Positions 18,391-28,162 are shown, counted from the stretch's first letter. The stretch: DNA of 64,000 nucleotides from Lachnospiraceae bacterium UBA2864 (GCA_002350525.1 DEFA01000022.1:133684-197683); one strand, 5' to 3'. Program-made: numbers and translations. Notes: a model not told the origin generated them from the sequence alone.

Positions 18391-19026
18391 ATGCCCCCAA
18401 GAGTATTTACGGAAGAAGAGAAAGAAAAACTTCGTATATCCATGCTGGAACAGGCAATACCACTTCTGGAAGAATACGGACTTGTACATATGTCTGTGGA
18501 TAAGATTACGAAGAAGGTGGGAATCGGAAAGAGTACATTTTACAATTTTTTCAGTTCTAAAGAAGAATATGTAAGCTATGCGCTTGAATATAATCGTATG
18601 AAGATTCTGGATGAACTTGATAAGAAATTTCCACCGGGAAAGAAGATGAAACCGGCAGAGGTTTTTAAAACGTGGTTTACGACGTTTCTTTCAAGTAATT
18701 CCATCTATAAGAAGTTTTCGGCAGAGGATGAGAGAGCGCTTTATGAGGCCGATAAGGCAAGAGGTAAAGAGGTAAGCCTGGCCAGAGAAACATATATCGC
18801 AGAGCGGCTTATGGTTCATATGGAAGGAGTGAGACAAGACCTCGACATAGCACTTCTGGCCAATTATATAAAGCTTATAGTTTTGGCATATGAGAATAGT
18901 TATATGTTTCATGATTCGGCAATGGAGAGGATGCAGGATGAATTAAAGATCAGACTGATAGACCTGATATTTGAGGAGGATGCAAAAGCGGAACTGATCG
19001 AAATGCTTAAGAACGCTAAGGCATAA
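18391..19026 (+). CDS. TetR-family transcriptional regulator
   Basis: A 211-residue protein. The helix-turn-helix is VDKITKKVGIGKSTFYNFFS (residues about 35-54), and the C-terminal domain resembles that of the regulator at 13732. The ATG at 18391 lies 9 bases after AAGGAGG. An in-frame TTG at 18382 is too close to that site. Two strong tandem operators lie in its promoter. It leads an operon with the ABC-FtsX pair at 19141-22427, since no terminator is visible between. Confidence 0.9.
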   Translation: MPPRVFTEEEKEKLRISMLEQAIPLLEEYGLVHMSVDKITKKVGIGKSTFYNFFSSKEEYVSYALEYNRMKILDELDKKFPPGKKMKPAEVFKTWFTTFLSSNSIYKKFSAEDERALYEADKARGKEVSLARETYIAERLMVHMEGVRQDLDIALLANYIKLIVLAYENSYMFHDSAMERMQDELKIRLIDLIFEEDAKAELIEMLKNAKA

Positions 19027-19085
19027 TAATTTTAAGCAGGGAGCGGAACCGGAGCTTAAGCATGTTTTGAAAAGTTGTTTTGTCC

Positions 19086-19117
19086 ATAAAGGATATAAGG
19101 GAAAGATAAAAACACGT
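19086..19117. repeat. 32-base repeat, second copy
   Basis: Identical to 13526-13557. Read on the minus strand it encodes VFLSFPYILY, as at the other copy. It lies between a TetR gene and its ATPase gene and looks like a leftover of a TetR 3' region from an earlier arrangement of these cassettes. Confidence 0.75.
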
Positions 19118-19140
19118 CAGTGTTAAATATGGAGGAATAT

Positions 19141-19854
19141 ATGAATAAGGGAAAGACGGTTGTTGAGTTTAAAGATGTTTTAAAAGAATATGGTGAGGGT
19201 GATGGTAAGCAGATTGCTGTGAACCACATAGACTTTACCATAGATGAAGGTGAGTTTGTAGTTATACTGGGGCAGTCCGGAGCCGGTAAATCCACTGTGC
19301 TGAATATGCTCGGAGGAATGGATAAACCTACGTCAGGCACGGTTACGGTTGACGGAGCGGATGTGTCATCCATGAATGATGCGAAGTTATCGGATTACAG
19401 AGCTGAAAAGATAGGATTCATATTTCAGTTTTACAATCTGATCCCAAGTCTTACGGCATATGAAAATGTGGCACTTACGAAGAGTATAGTGAAGGAAGCA
19501 AAGGACCCGATGGAAATGCTGGAGCGGGTAGGACTAAGGGATCATGCAAAGAAGTTCCCATCCCAGATGTCGGGTGGTGAACAACAGAGAGTATCTATAG
19601 CAAGGGCGCTTGCAAAGAATCCGAAGATAATACTCGGAGATGAACCGACAGGCGCCCTTGATTCAGAGACCGGAGTTAGTGTTCTTAAACTTTTGGTAGA
19701 AATGTCTCACAAATACGGAAACACAGTTATCGTCGTAACGCATAACGCAGATATTGCAAAATGTGCCGATAAAGTAATCCGCATGAAGAACGGAAAAGTA
19801 CGTGAGATAAGGATTAATGAGTCACCGGTCCCTGTAGAGGAGGTGGAGTGGTAA
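19141..19854 (+). CDS. ABC transporter ATP-binding protein (MacB/LolD-like)
   Basis: A 237-residue ATPase with Walker A GQSGAGKST, signature MSGGEQQR, Walker B IILGDEPTGALD and H-loop THNAD. The ATG at 19141 follows GGAGG by 5 bases, and an upstream in-frame GTG lacks a site. Its stop codon overlaps the start of the permease (TAATG). It is part of the TetR-ABC-FtsX cassette led by 18391. Confidence 0.9.
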   Translation: MNKGKTVVEFKDVLKEYGEGDGKQIAVNHIDFTIDEGEFVVILGQSGAGKSTVLNMLGGMDKPTSGTVTVDGADVSSMNDAKLSDYRAEKIGFIFQFYNLIPSLTAYENVALTKSIVKEAKDPMEMLERVGLRDHAKKFPSQMSGGEQQRVSIARALAKNPKIILGDEPTGALDSETGVSVLKLLVEMSHKYGNTVIVVTHNADIAKCADKVIRMKNGKVREIRINESPVPVEEVEW

Positions 19855-22427
19855 TGTTATTTAGGAAAATGCTTAGAGAAATGAGAGGTAATCTGGGACA
19901 ATTTATATCCGTGCTGATACTTTCATTTCTTGCAACCTTTATATATTCGGGATTTGAATCAAATGTGGTCGGAAGCGGTAATGCAGTTAAGGAATTCCAT
20001 GAAAAGTCCAATATAGCGGATGTCTGGATATACAGTGAAGGTTTTAAAGAAGAAAATCTGGATCAGGTAAAGGAGCTGTCTTTTGTGGAGGATGCTCAAT
20101 TCAGGACTGAGATCAGAGGAACAACAGTTGATTATGAAAGAGCACAGCTTGATATATATCTTATGGATGAGAGCACTATTCTTAAGCCATACATTTTTAC
20201 GGGAACAGAGGAGGAGAATGAAAAGCTTAAGGTATCTGACAGTGTCGAATTTGACGGTGATGATAAGGAAGGTGTGTGGATAAACGGTTCATTTGCAAAG
20301 GAGTGGGATATCGCAGTAGGAGATAGGATAAAGCTTGAATATAACGGAATAAAGTTTGAGAGAACGGTTCGAGGAATTATCATGGAGCCGGAGTATGAAT
20401 ATACAAAGGCCGAAAAGGACAGTGATATTAACTTTAAAACTCTTTGCTACGTATACATGAGTTATAAGGCATTTCCTATCAGAGAATATGCGGAGAGTCA
20501 GGTTAAGAGTGGAAAGATTAATGCCGAGGAACTTAAAAGTTCAGAGGCATTTAAAGATAAGATAGAAGATATTGAGAAGAAACTGGCTGATTATGGAATG
20601 ACAATAGATGATATAGATGAGGATATGCTTCTCGAAGGTTTAGATAAAATGAGTGATGAAGAGCTCCTTAGACTCATTCCGTATTCAACAATGCTTGTTA
20701 CTTTGACAGACACGGCAAAAAGTGATGCGGCAAAAACCATAAAAGAAGAAAAAAGTAATATCAGTGAAGTTCTGTTTTATGAAAAGCAGATATCGGATGC
20801 AATTGATAAGAACTACGCTGTTATGGTGGATAAAGAATCTATAATAGGCATACAGAAAATTGCCGATGAGTTAAAGCAGCACGATACATTTTCCTATGCT
20901 TTTGCATTTATCTTTCTTGTAATTGCGCTCCTCGTAATATCGACAACGATGAGTCGTCTTGTGGAAAGACAGCGTACACAGATAGGTACAATGAATGCCA
21001 TGGGAATGAAAAGGAGTAAGATAGCAATTCACTATATGAGTTACAGCTTTTTTGTATCACTGATAGGTGCGGCTCTCGGTCTTATTGTCGGACCGCGTAC
21101 AGTAGGTAAAATGATGGTCGGAATGCTGTTTGAGTGGTATATGATTCCAAATGTTAGGATAGGATCAAATGCATTATTCTATGTAGTTGCGGCTGTCACA
21201 GTAATTACATGTGTGTTAGCTTCATATATAAGCTGCAGGAAGCTGCTTAAGGTTCCGCCTGCAGCTGCACTCAGACCTGCGGCACCTAAAAAGGCGAAGA
21301 GGATACTCGCCGAAAGACTGCCGATCTGGAATAAACTAAGCTTCAGCACACAGTATAATCTGAGAGACGTTTCCAGAGCACCGATGAGAGCAGTAATGGG
21401 AATAGTGGGAACGGCTGTAGGAACAGTTCTTGTATTATATGCATTCGGATGCTACTTCCTGGTGGATGATATCGTAGACTGGAACTTTAATAAGATTCAG
21501 AATTACAGCTATCAGATGACGTTATCCGAGGATAAGAGTGTAGAGTATTTTGATGAAATATGTGACGCCGTATCGGGCGAAATGATAATGACAGATCAGA
21601 TAGAACTGGCAAAAGAACCGCATGCATCTTCGGGGGATAGATTCAAGCAGACTATAACAGTTATCGAAGGAAAAGGTCTGCAGAATATTACAGATGAAAA
21701 AGCCGTTATCACATCAATGATTCCGGGAAAAGTTGCGATTACAAGCAGACTGGCTAAGCAGATGGATGTGAAGGTCGGTGATAAAATATATTGGCATATT
21801 TATTCAAAGAATGAATGGTATGAATCGGAGATAGGACTTATAAACAGAACACCTGAAACAGCGGGAATAACTATTCTAAGAGAGGATTTCGAGAAGACCG
21901 GCTGCGAATATGTCCCAACCGCTATTCTTTCAGACAAGGACTTGAGGACTTACGACGGCAGGGACGGAATATCAGGTGTGTATGATATGGAAAAAATGAA
22001 AGAGGTATTTATAAACGGTTATGATGTAATAAAATATCTCTTTTACATGATGATGATCTTCTCGGTTATCACCGTTGTTGTTGTTCTCTATAATTCAGGA
22101 AATCTCTCCTTCCATGAAAGATTTAAGGAGTTTGCAACGCTTAAGGTAATGGGCTTTTCTTCGAAGAAGATAAGAAGAACTCTGAATCAGGAGAATATAT
22201 GGTTTGCCGTTATCGGAATAATAGTCGGATCTCCTCTGGGAAGACCGACACTTACAGCAATGATGAACAGTAACGGAGATAATTATGATTATTATATCCA
22301 TGTACCGGTATATCTATATGCCCTGTCGGCCGTCTTTGTCCTTTTGGTCGCAATCATAGTGAGTCATATGTTTTCAAAGAAAATAAAGACTCTCGACATG
22401 GTAGGAAGTCTTAAGGGTATGGAATAA
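19854..22427 (+). CDS. FtsX-like ABC permease
   Basis: About 857 residues. A first helix at about 15-40 is followed by a long extracellular domain, an FtsX core (about 350-480), a second extracellular domain, and a last core (about 720-850). The ATG at 19854 overlaps the stop of the ATPase gene. A GTG two codons upstream is an alternative, since the AGAGGAGG at 19836-19843 fits either. Its last 17 bases overlap the end of the convergent TetR gene. Probable exporter of peptides or antibiotics together with 19141. No substrate can be read from the sequence. Confidence 0.88.
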   Translation: MLFRKMLREMRGNLGQFISVLILSFLATFIYSGFESNVVGSGNAVKEFHEKSNIADVWIYSEGFKEENLDQVKELSFVEDAQFRTEIRGTTVDYERAQLDIYLMDESTILKPYIFTGTEEENEKLKVSDSVEFDGDDKEGVWINGSFAKEWDIAVGDRIKLEYNGIKFERTVRGIIMEPEYEYTKAEKDSDINFKTLCYVYMSYKAFPIREYAESQVKSGKINAEELKSSEAFKDKIEDIEKKLADYGMTIDDIDEDMLLEGLDKMSDEELLRLIPYSTMLVTLTDTAKSDAAKTIKEEKSNISEVLFYEKQISDAIDKNYAVMVDKESIIGIQKIADELKQHDTFSYAFAFIFLVIALLVISTTMSRLVERQRTQIGTMNAMGMKRSKIAIHYMSYSFFVSLIGAALGLIVGPRTVGKMMVGMLFEWYMIPNVRIGSNALFYVVAAVTVITCVLASYISCRKLLKVPPAAALRPAAPKKAKRILAERLPIWNKLSFSTQYNLRDVSRAPMRAVMGIVGTAVGTVLVLYAFGCYFLVDDIVDWNFNKIQNYSYQMTLSEDKSVEYFDEICDAVSGEMIMTDQIELAKEPHASSGDRFKQTITVIEGKGLQNITDEKAVITSMIPGKVAITSRLAKQMDVKVGDKIYWHIYSKNEWYESEIGLINRTPETAGITILREDFEKTGCEYVPTAILSDKDLRTYDGRDGISGVYDMEKMKEVFINGYDVIKYLFYMMMIFSVITVVVVLYNSGNLSFHERFKEFATLKVMGFSSKKIRRTLNQENIWFAVIGIIVGSPLGRPTLTAMMNSNGDNYDYYIHVPVYLYALSAVFVLLVAIIVSHMFSKKIKTLDMVGSLKGME

Positions 22428-23064
22428 ATAAATATTTTACAATCATGGCTGTCAGCTCGCGTATGACAGCCTTTTTGTTTTTGCCGCCGTTATGAAACAT
22501 CGTGTCGTGTACTGCGGCTTCGACTGTAGTAAGGATTAGGTAAGATGCGGTTTTCAGGTCTTTAATCTTCAGTTCGTCTTTATAGGCTGAGAGAACTGAA
22601 GTAAACATTTCAGTCAGCTCTTTCTTATGGACCATTTCAATTTCCCTGAATTCATCCGACTGCTCAGATAAAGATGCAATTTCACGCTGAAAGGCCGTTT
22701 CATATTCATGACCCTTAAAAACGGTTTCGATATACAGATATACGGTTTCTTCAATAGAGAGGTTATCAAGGCTATCGAAAGGACCTGTAACATTATCCTT
22801 TTCGGACCCGGATTCCGTACTCAGATTCATGGGAGTAAGAACGACATTATATATGTCGGCCACCAGTTCCTTATACAGATCTTTTTTATCCTTGTAATAT
22901 GAATAAAATGTACCGATGGATACTCCGGCTTCCTTTGTAATTTCATTCGAACTGGCAGAGTGATAGCCCTTTTCGGACATGAGTTTTATGGCAGCGTCTT
23001 TGATACGCTGCTTTTTTTCTATGCTTCTTTTCTGCTTTGGTACGCGGATTTCTTTATCACCCAT
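22411..23064 (-). CDS. TetR-family transcriptional regulator
   Basis: A 217-residue protein with helix-turn-helix SNEITKEAGVSIGTFYSYYK (about residues 38-57) and a C-terminal domain ending RELTAMIVKYLFIPYP. CAGGAG precedes the ATG. It is transcribed away from the ABC-FtsX pair at 23299-26723, and the shared intergenic region holds two matching palindromes, so it most likely represses both directions. Its last codons coincide with a plus-strand terminator and with a sequence duplicated at 13562, which suggests the 3' end was reshaped by recombination. Confidence 0.9.
   Translation of the reverse strand: MGDKEIRVPKQKRSIEKKQRIKDAAIKLMSEKGYHSASSNEITKEAGVSIGTFYSYYKDKKDLYKELVADIYNVVLTPMNLSTESGSEKDNVTGPFDSLDNLSIEETVYLYIETVFKGHEYETAFQREIASLSEQSDEFREIEMVHKKELTEMFTSVLSAYKDELKIKDLKTASYLILTTVEAAVHDTMFHNGGKNKKAVIRELTAMIVKYLFIPYP
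22447..22482 (+). terminator. Intrinsic terminator inside the end of a convergent gene
   Basis: GGCTGTCA and TGACAGCC form an 8-pair stem followed by TTTTTG, ending the FtsX transcript. The same bases encode the last residues of the minus-strand TetR gene (RELTAM). Confidence 0.8.
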
Positions 23065-23298
23065 TTTTTACTCCTGATTATTTGAATACAGTTATTCCTC
23101 TCACAGTATAACACAATAAAAATAATAATCAAACACAAAATATGAGCGAATGCTCATATTTCTATTGACAGGCAAAAAGAGTGGTGCTAATATCTCAAAT
23201 ATGAGTAAGTGCTCATATTATCAAACGTTCGTAAATATAGTATTGCGAATAATGTAATTGTTATTTTAGACCGGACATTCGGTCGGAAAGGAATAAAT
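23065..23298. promoter_or_regulatory. Divergent control region with two TetR operators
   Basis: Plus-strand promoter: TTGACA (23165-23170), 17 bases, TAATAT (23188-23193). Operators: AATATGAGC/GCTCATATT (23139-23160) and AATATGAG/CTCATATT (23198-23219), with arms almost identical to each other. For the minus strand TATACT near 23105, with TTGATT 16 bases upstream, is the probable promoter. The first operator lies just upstream of that minus-strand -35, and the second covers the plus-strand start. Confidence 0.82.
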
Positions 23299-24000
23299 AT
23301 GTATCTTGAAGTAAAAGGAATCAAGAAAAGTTATGGAGAGGGAGGAAGCTATATTCAGGTTTTAAAGGGAATAGACCTTTCTGTGGAAAAAGGTGTTATG
23401 TGTGTTATACAGGGGACCAGCGGTTCGGGTAAATCGACCATGCTTAACTGTATAGGGGGACTCGATAATGCGGATTCGGGTTCTATTAAGATAGCGGGAA
23501 AGGAGATTGTCGGGCTTAAGAATAATGCACTTTCGGATTACCGGAGAGAAAACCTCGGCTTTATATTTCAGTTCTACAATCTGGTTCCGAATCTGACGGT
23601 AAGAGAAAATATAAAGGTTTGTGAATATCTGACAGATAGTCCGATGGATATAGACGAACTTCTGGAAGTGCTCGGACTTACGGAGCATCAGAATAAGTTC
23701 CCGTCACAGCTTTCGGGTGGTCAGCAGCAGAGATGCGCTATAGCAAGGGCACTTGTAAAGAACCCGAAACTTCTTCTCTGCGACGAACCAACCGGAGCTC
23801 TGGACTCGAAAACATCCCGTGATATTTTGATCCTGCTTGAAAAGGTTAATGAGAAATACGGAACAACAATGCTGATAGTAACTCATAATAATGCAATAAA
23901 GAATATGGTGGATCAGGTTGTGATCATGAAGGACGGAGAGATACGTAAGTCTTATCTGAATGAGGTTAAAGTACCGGCTGCTGAACTAGAGGATCTGTAA
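23299..24000 (+). CDS. ABC transporter ATP-binding protein (MacB/LolD-like)
   Basis: A 233-residue ATPase with Walker A GTSGSGKST, signature LSGGQQQR, Walker B LLLCDEPTGALD and H-loop THNN. The ATG at 23299 follows AAAGGAA by 5 bases and lies beyond the operators, whereas an in-frame GTG at 23209 lies inside an operator. The stop codon overlaps the permease ATG (TAATG). Third ATPase of this type in the window, close to that at 15255. Confidence 0.9.
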   Translation: MYLEVKGIKKSYGEGGSYIQVLKGIDLSVEKGVMCVIQGTSGSGKSTMLNCIGGLDNADSGSIKIAGKEIVGLKNNALSDYRRENLGFIFQFYNLVPNLTVRENIKVCEYLTDSPMDIDELLEVLGLTEHQNKFPSQLSGGQQQRCAIARALVKNPKLLLCDEPTGALDSKTSRDILILLEKVNEKYGTTMLIVTHNNAIKNMVDQVVIMKDGEIRKSYLNEVKVPAAELEDL

Positions 24001-26723
24001 TGAGAGTATTGAATAAGAGATTATGGCGGGAGTTTAGAGCGCATTTCGGAAGATATCTGGCACTGTTTTTTATGATAGTACTCGGAATGTATCTTGTAGT
24101 AAGTGTAGCGGGAATGGCAGAAACAACTATTCAGGGAAGTAAGGAATATAACGACGAATGTAAGCTTCAGGACGGACAGTTTACTACATTTATCCCACTT
24201 ACCGACGGACAGCTTGACGAGCTGGAAAAAGAATATGGAGATATAGAGAAGATATTCAGTATAGATACTGAAGTCGAGGGTATAAAAGATAATGAGAAAG
24301 AAAATATAAGTGAAAAGGCAAATGATGAAAAAACAGATAACAGGGATGTTATCCGCATTTTCAGAAATCGTAAAAAGTTGGATCTGTTAAAGTTGGACGA
24401 AGGAAGAATTCCGGAAAAAGAAGATGAGATAGTTATCATGAATCTCTATGCCGAGAGGAATAATATTAAAGTCGGAGATTCGATGGCTCTTGCCGGAAGA
24501 GAATATAAGGTAACGGGTATCGGATGTGTTCCCGATTATAACCTGACGGTGAAAAACTTTTCGGATATGACCGCAGATCCTGAAAGCTTCGGTATTGCAT
24601 TTCTTAGTGATGAAGGTTATGAGGCATTTCTGAAAACAGATAAGACAGGTGGAGAAACATATACTTACGCATATAAGCTTTCAGCCGGAGCGGATGCAAA
24701 GGAACTGAAGGAAACTGTAAAAGATATTGATTTTGATTATAAAGCATCGGGAAATGAATATCTTATCGAATATGTTGACAGGTTATATAAGGACAAGACG
24801 GACTTCGAAGACGGACTTACCGAACTTACTGACGGAACCGATGAACTCTATGATGGAATTGTTGATGTAAGTGACGGAGCAGATGATCTTAGGAGTGCGA
24901 TTAAAGAGAATAATGCCGGTTTTGATCTGCTGAAGAATACACCGTATGAGGGATTAACTCAGATAACGGACGGATATCTGGAAGGTGCGGAAGAATTAAA
25001 AGACGGAACGGATGAACTTCTTGAAGGCGCAAAAGATTTTAAAGACGGTGTCGAAGAGTTTGATGAGGAAGTAAGAGATTTTCTTGATGAGAATTATACT
25101 GTAGATATAGCAAATCTGGAGAGCTTCTATGAGAATAAGGATAACCCGAGAATTGCCAGTGATGCGGCAAGTGACGTGATAATCAAAAAGCTGGTAAGCC
25201 TTGTGGCGGGAGCAATCCTGGTCATGCTATTTGCATATGTTATATCGGTATTCATCATTCATCAGATAAATGAGGAAAGCAGCATAATAGGAACACTCTA
25301 TGCGATGGGTGTAAAAAGGGGTGCACTTACACTGCATTATATAATGCTTCCGACACTCGTGACATTTATAGCGGGTCTTGTCGGAATGTTTCTGGGATTC
25401 AGCAGTATCGGCGTGGATTTTCAGATGCAGGACAGTTATCTCTATTACAGTGTTCCGCATATGAATAAAGTATATCCGTTATATATAATCATCTACTGTG
25501 TAATTATGCCGCCGGTCATATCCATTCTGGTAAATACACTTGTTATCCGTAAGAAGCTTTCGAGAACAGCGCTTTCACTGATCAAAAATGAACAGGAAAG
25601 CTTGGTGAACGGTGGAAGGGGAGTGTTTTCAACTTCTGATAATTCATCCTCCAAAAGTAAAGCTGAAAAAGGCAGAAGCAGGGGATTTCTTCGTCAGTTC
25701 TCGGTAAGACAGATGATGCGTGAGAGAAGAAGTGTCTTTACGGTTGTAATAGGAATGGTTGTAGCACTACTCATATTTATGATCGGACTTGACTGCTATG
25801 TACTCTGCAATAATGTAAAGAAAGAGAATCTGGACGATATTAATTACGAGTATATGTATATTTATAAATATCCGACCGAAGAAGTACCCGAAGGCGGCGA
25901 AGCATGCTTTGCAAAGAATCTTTCGATGAATTATCTGGATTATTCACTGGATGTAAATGTGATAGGTATTGATAAGGACAATCCATATTATAATTTCAAG
26001 ACAAGCGGAAATAAGAAGGATATTGTGATCGCCTCATCGACGGCACAGAAATATGACCTTAAAGTCGGGGATACATTTATCCTGGATGACACTTCCGAAG
26101 ACAGGAGATATGCATTTACGGTTTCCGATATAGTGCCTTATTCCATCGGACTTACGGCATATATGGATATTGATGAAATGAGAGAGCTGTTCGGAGAAAG
26201 TGATGACTATTATAACATGGTTCTTTCGGATAAAGATCTGGGGATTGACAGCGGCAGGCTCAGCTCGGTAACAAGGAGAGCGGATATCGTGAATGCAGCG
26301 GGAATCTTCGTGGATCAGATGATGTCTCTGATCATAATACTTATTGCTGTATCCATTCTGATATTTATTGCGGTTATGTATCTTATGTTAAATGTAATGA
26401 TAGACAGGGCTGCATTCGGAATCTCTCTTGTGAAGATATTCGGCTACAGGATGAAGGAAATCAGAAGAGTATATCTGGATGGAAATTTCTACGCAGTGAT
26501 ACTGGGCGCTTGTATCGGTATCCCGATTGTCAAAAAAATCGCAGACATGATATATCCCTATTTTATCGCCAATACAGCTATGGGAATGAATCTTCATATT
26601 GAGTGGTTCTTATATGGAGCGGTTATTCTCGGAATAGTTGCGGTTTATCTGGTGATAAGCGGAGTGCTGACAGGAAAAATCAGGCGTATAGTTCCTGCTG
26701 AGGTATTGAAAAATAGGGAATAA
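24000..26723 (+). CDS. FtsX-like ABC permease with extracellular coiled coil
   Basis: A 907-residue protein. The N-terminal helix (about 15-40) is followed by an extracellular region that includes an acidic, repetitive helical stretch at about 260-360 with recurring DGTDEL, DGADDL and DGVEEF heptad-like units. Next come an FtsX core (about 400-520), a second extracellular region, and a second core (about 770-900). Such coiled-coil insertions are known from MacB-like and BceB-like permeases of Firmicutes and may reach across the wall. Translation is coupled to the ATPase at 23299. Confidence 0.88.
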   Translation: MRVLNKRLWREFRAHFGRYLALFFMIVLGMYLVVSVAGMAETTIQGSKEYNDECKLQDGQFTTFIPLTDGQLDELEKEYGDIEKIFSIDTEVEGIKDNEKENISEKANDEKTDNRDVIRIFRNRKKLDLLKLDEGRIPEKEDEIVIMNLYAERNNIKVGDSMALAGREYKVTGIGCVPDYNLTVKNFSDMTADPESFGIAFLSDEGYEAFLKTDKTGGETYTYAYKLSAGADAKELKETVKDIDFDYKASGNEYLIEYVDRLYKDKTDFEDGLTELTDGTDELYDGIVDVSDGADDLRSAIKENNAGFDLLKNTPYEGLTQITDGYLEGAEELKDGTDELLEGAKDFKDGVEEFDEEVRDFLDENYTVDIANLESFYENKDNPRIASDAASDVIIKKLVSLVAGAILVMLFAYVISVFIIHQINEESSIIGTLYAMGVKRGALTLHYIMLPTLVTFIAGLVGMFLGFSSIGVDFQMQDSYLYYSVPHMNKVYPLYIIIYCVIMPPVISILVNTLVIRKKLSRTALSLIKNEQESLVNGGRGVFSTSDNSSSKSKAEKGRSRGFLRQFSVRQMMRERRSVFTVVIGMVVALLIFMIGLDCYVLCNNVKKENLDDINYEYMYIYKYPTEEVPEGGEACFAKNLSMNYLDYSLDVNVIGIDKDNPYYNFKTSGNKKDIVIASSTAQKYDLKVGDTFILDDTSEDRRYAFTVSDIVPYSIGLTAYMDIDEMRELFGESDDYYNMVLSDKDLGIDSGRLSSVTRRADIVNAAGIFVDQMMSLIIILIAVSILIFIAVMYLMLNVMIDRAAFGISLVKIFGYRMKEIRRVYLDGNFYAVILGACIGIPIVKKIADMIYPYFIANTAMGMNLHIEWFLYGAVILGIVAVYLVISGVLTGKIRRIVPAEVLKNRE

Positions 26724-26755
26724 GGCGGAAACGTATTAACATAAAATGTTAGTTG

Positions 26756-26784
26756 AAAAGGATCTCTTCGGAGGTCCTTTTTTG
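26756..26784 (+). terminator. Intrinsic terminator with UUCG loop
   Basis: GGATCTC-TTCG-GAGGTCC, extended by AAAA and TTTTTT on the flanks, directly follows the FtsX gene. Confidence 0.92.
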
Positions 26785-26877
26785 TTTTGTATTCTTTTTG
26801 GTTATATGATATTATACAGAATTAGATATATATAACAAAGGTGTTATACATTTAATGATTAAAGGAGTGGGAGATGC

Positions 26878-27483
26878 ATGAAAACAAACAGGTATGACAA
26901 GATAAAAGAATATAAGCCGTTATTCTTATATCTGAATAAGACTTATGGGAATGAACGTGCTGAAATTATCAAAAAGCAGGCGGACGCGGAATATGACCGT
27001 ATGGCGGAAATTCTGGGAGATGTCGTAAAGACAAATAAAATGCATGCGACTTTTATGCTCGAAAGAGCGGCTTTATATAAAGTGCTTAAGGATTATTATC
27101 CCGAAACTGCCTATAAATGGATAGAAAAATGTATTAAGAAGAAAAATGAATCCAGGCATGAGACATTTGCCAAAATGACCTCTACAAAATTCGGTGCAAA
27201 CTTCTTTATGAAAATGTGCGGAATAATGACTGATGCCGCATTTGGCGAAAAGGCAGGATTTAAGGTTGAGTGGGTGAGGAAGGATAAGAAAGAAGTCTCC
27301 TTCAACATGAGAGCCTGTCCGTACTGTGATTACCTTTCGAAGCTGGGTGTGCCGGAACTTACAAAGACATTCTGTGATAGTGATGAATATGCCTACTGCG
27401 GCCTTGACAATGTGGATTTTATCAGAACCATGACACTCGGAACCGGTGGCGATAAATGTGATTTTATATACAGAAGATCTTAA
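26878..27483 (+). CDS. ATC-hydrolase family protein
   Basis: A 201-residue soluble protein. The C-terminal part has the family layout: CPYCDYLSKLG, a second Cys in TKTFC, and CDFIYRR at the end. The order Cys - acidic pair - Thr-x-Gly-Thr-Gly-Gly - Cys-Asp matches the paralogues at 12818 and 41597, but the His-Ala-Lys-Leu-Ile-Arg segment is replaced by LDNVDFIRTMTL, so the active site may differ. It is followed by another family member after 36 bases, forming a two-gene operon. Function unknown beyond the family name. Confidence 0.75.
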   Translation: MKTNRYDKIKEYKPLFLYLNKTYGNERAEIIKKQADAEYDRMAEILGDVVKTNKMHATFMLERAALYKVLKDYYPETAYKWIEKCIKKKNESRHETFAKMTSTKFGANFFMKMCGIMTDAAFGEKAGFKVEWVRKDKKEVSFNMRACPYCDYLSKLGVPELTKTFCDSDEYAYCGLDNVDFIRTMTLGTGGDKCDFIYRRS

Positions 27484-27519
27484 CTGCTGATATGTACGAT
27501 CTTATAAGGGAAAGGTAAC

Positions 27520-28149
27520 TTGGTAATAGAAATGAAATACGGATTCATGGGTATGGCCATGCCGCTGGTTATGGATAAAGCGGTATATGCATTTTTACGG
27601 GATTATGGGATAGAAGTGACAGCTGCTTTGAAGAAGAAGATAAGGAAAGAATATAAGGAAATAGTGGGCAGGACTCCGGCATTGGGGAAAGGAAACAGCC
27701 TGACAAGCATTCTTTATATAGGCTGTTACCTGATATCTTTTTATAAAGCTGCCCCGGATATTATCGATGAAAAATGTTTTGAGGGACTCTTAAGGCATCT
27801 CTGTGACGAGATGACCCGCAGAGAAAAAGAGACAGATAGTGCATTTTCGGAGAAGAATATCAGAACACGTGAAGAAGCGGCTATAAAATCGCAGAGTTCC
27901 TCCTATGAAATGGATTGGAAATCCACATTCAGGAGAATCGATAAGGATAACTATGAATTCACTTACACTAAATGCGGACTTTGTGAGCTTGGCAGGAGAG
28001 AAGGGTGTTTTCATCTGATCAAATATCTGTGTATGACTGACTTTATAAGTTTCGATAAAGGAGGAGCAAAGCTGGTAAGAAATCATACACTTGCAAACGG
28101 AGATGATTATTGCGACTTTCATGTGAGCAGAAAGGAAATAACGGATTAA
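27520..28149 (+). CDS. ATC-hydrolase family protein
   Basis: About 209 residues, with the C-terminal pattern KCGLCELGRREGC, LCMTDF, KLVRNHTLANGDD and CDFHVS, which fits the family better than its neighbour at 26878. The start is uncertain: TTG at 27520 stands 9 bases after AAGGG, while ATG at 27532 is too far from that site. Paired with 26878, it could form a heteromeric enzyme, but no evidence beyond adjacency exists. Confidence 0.75.
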   Translation: MVIEMKYGFMGMAMPLVMDKAVYAFLRDYGIEVTAALKKKIRKEYKEIVGRTPALGKGNSLTSILYIGCYLISFYKAAPDIIDEKCFEGLLRHLCDEMTRREKETDSAFSEKNIRTREEAAIKSQSSSYEMDWKSTFRRIDKDNYEFTYTKCGLCELGRREGCFHLIKYLCMTDFISFDKGGAKLVRNHTLANGDDYCDFHVSRKEITD

Positions 28150-28162
28150 TATCTTAAAATAC

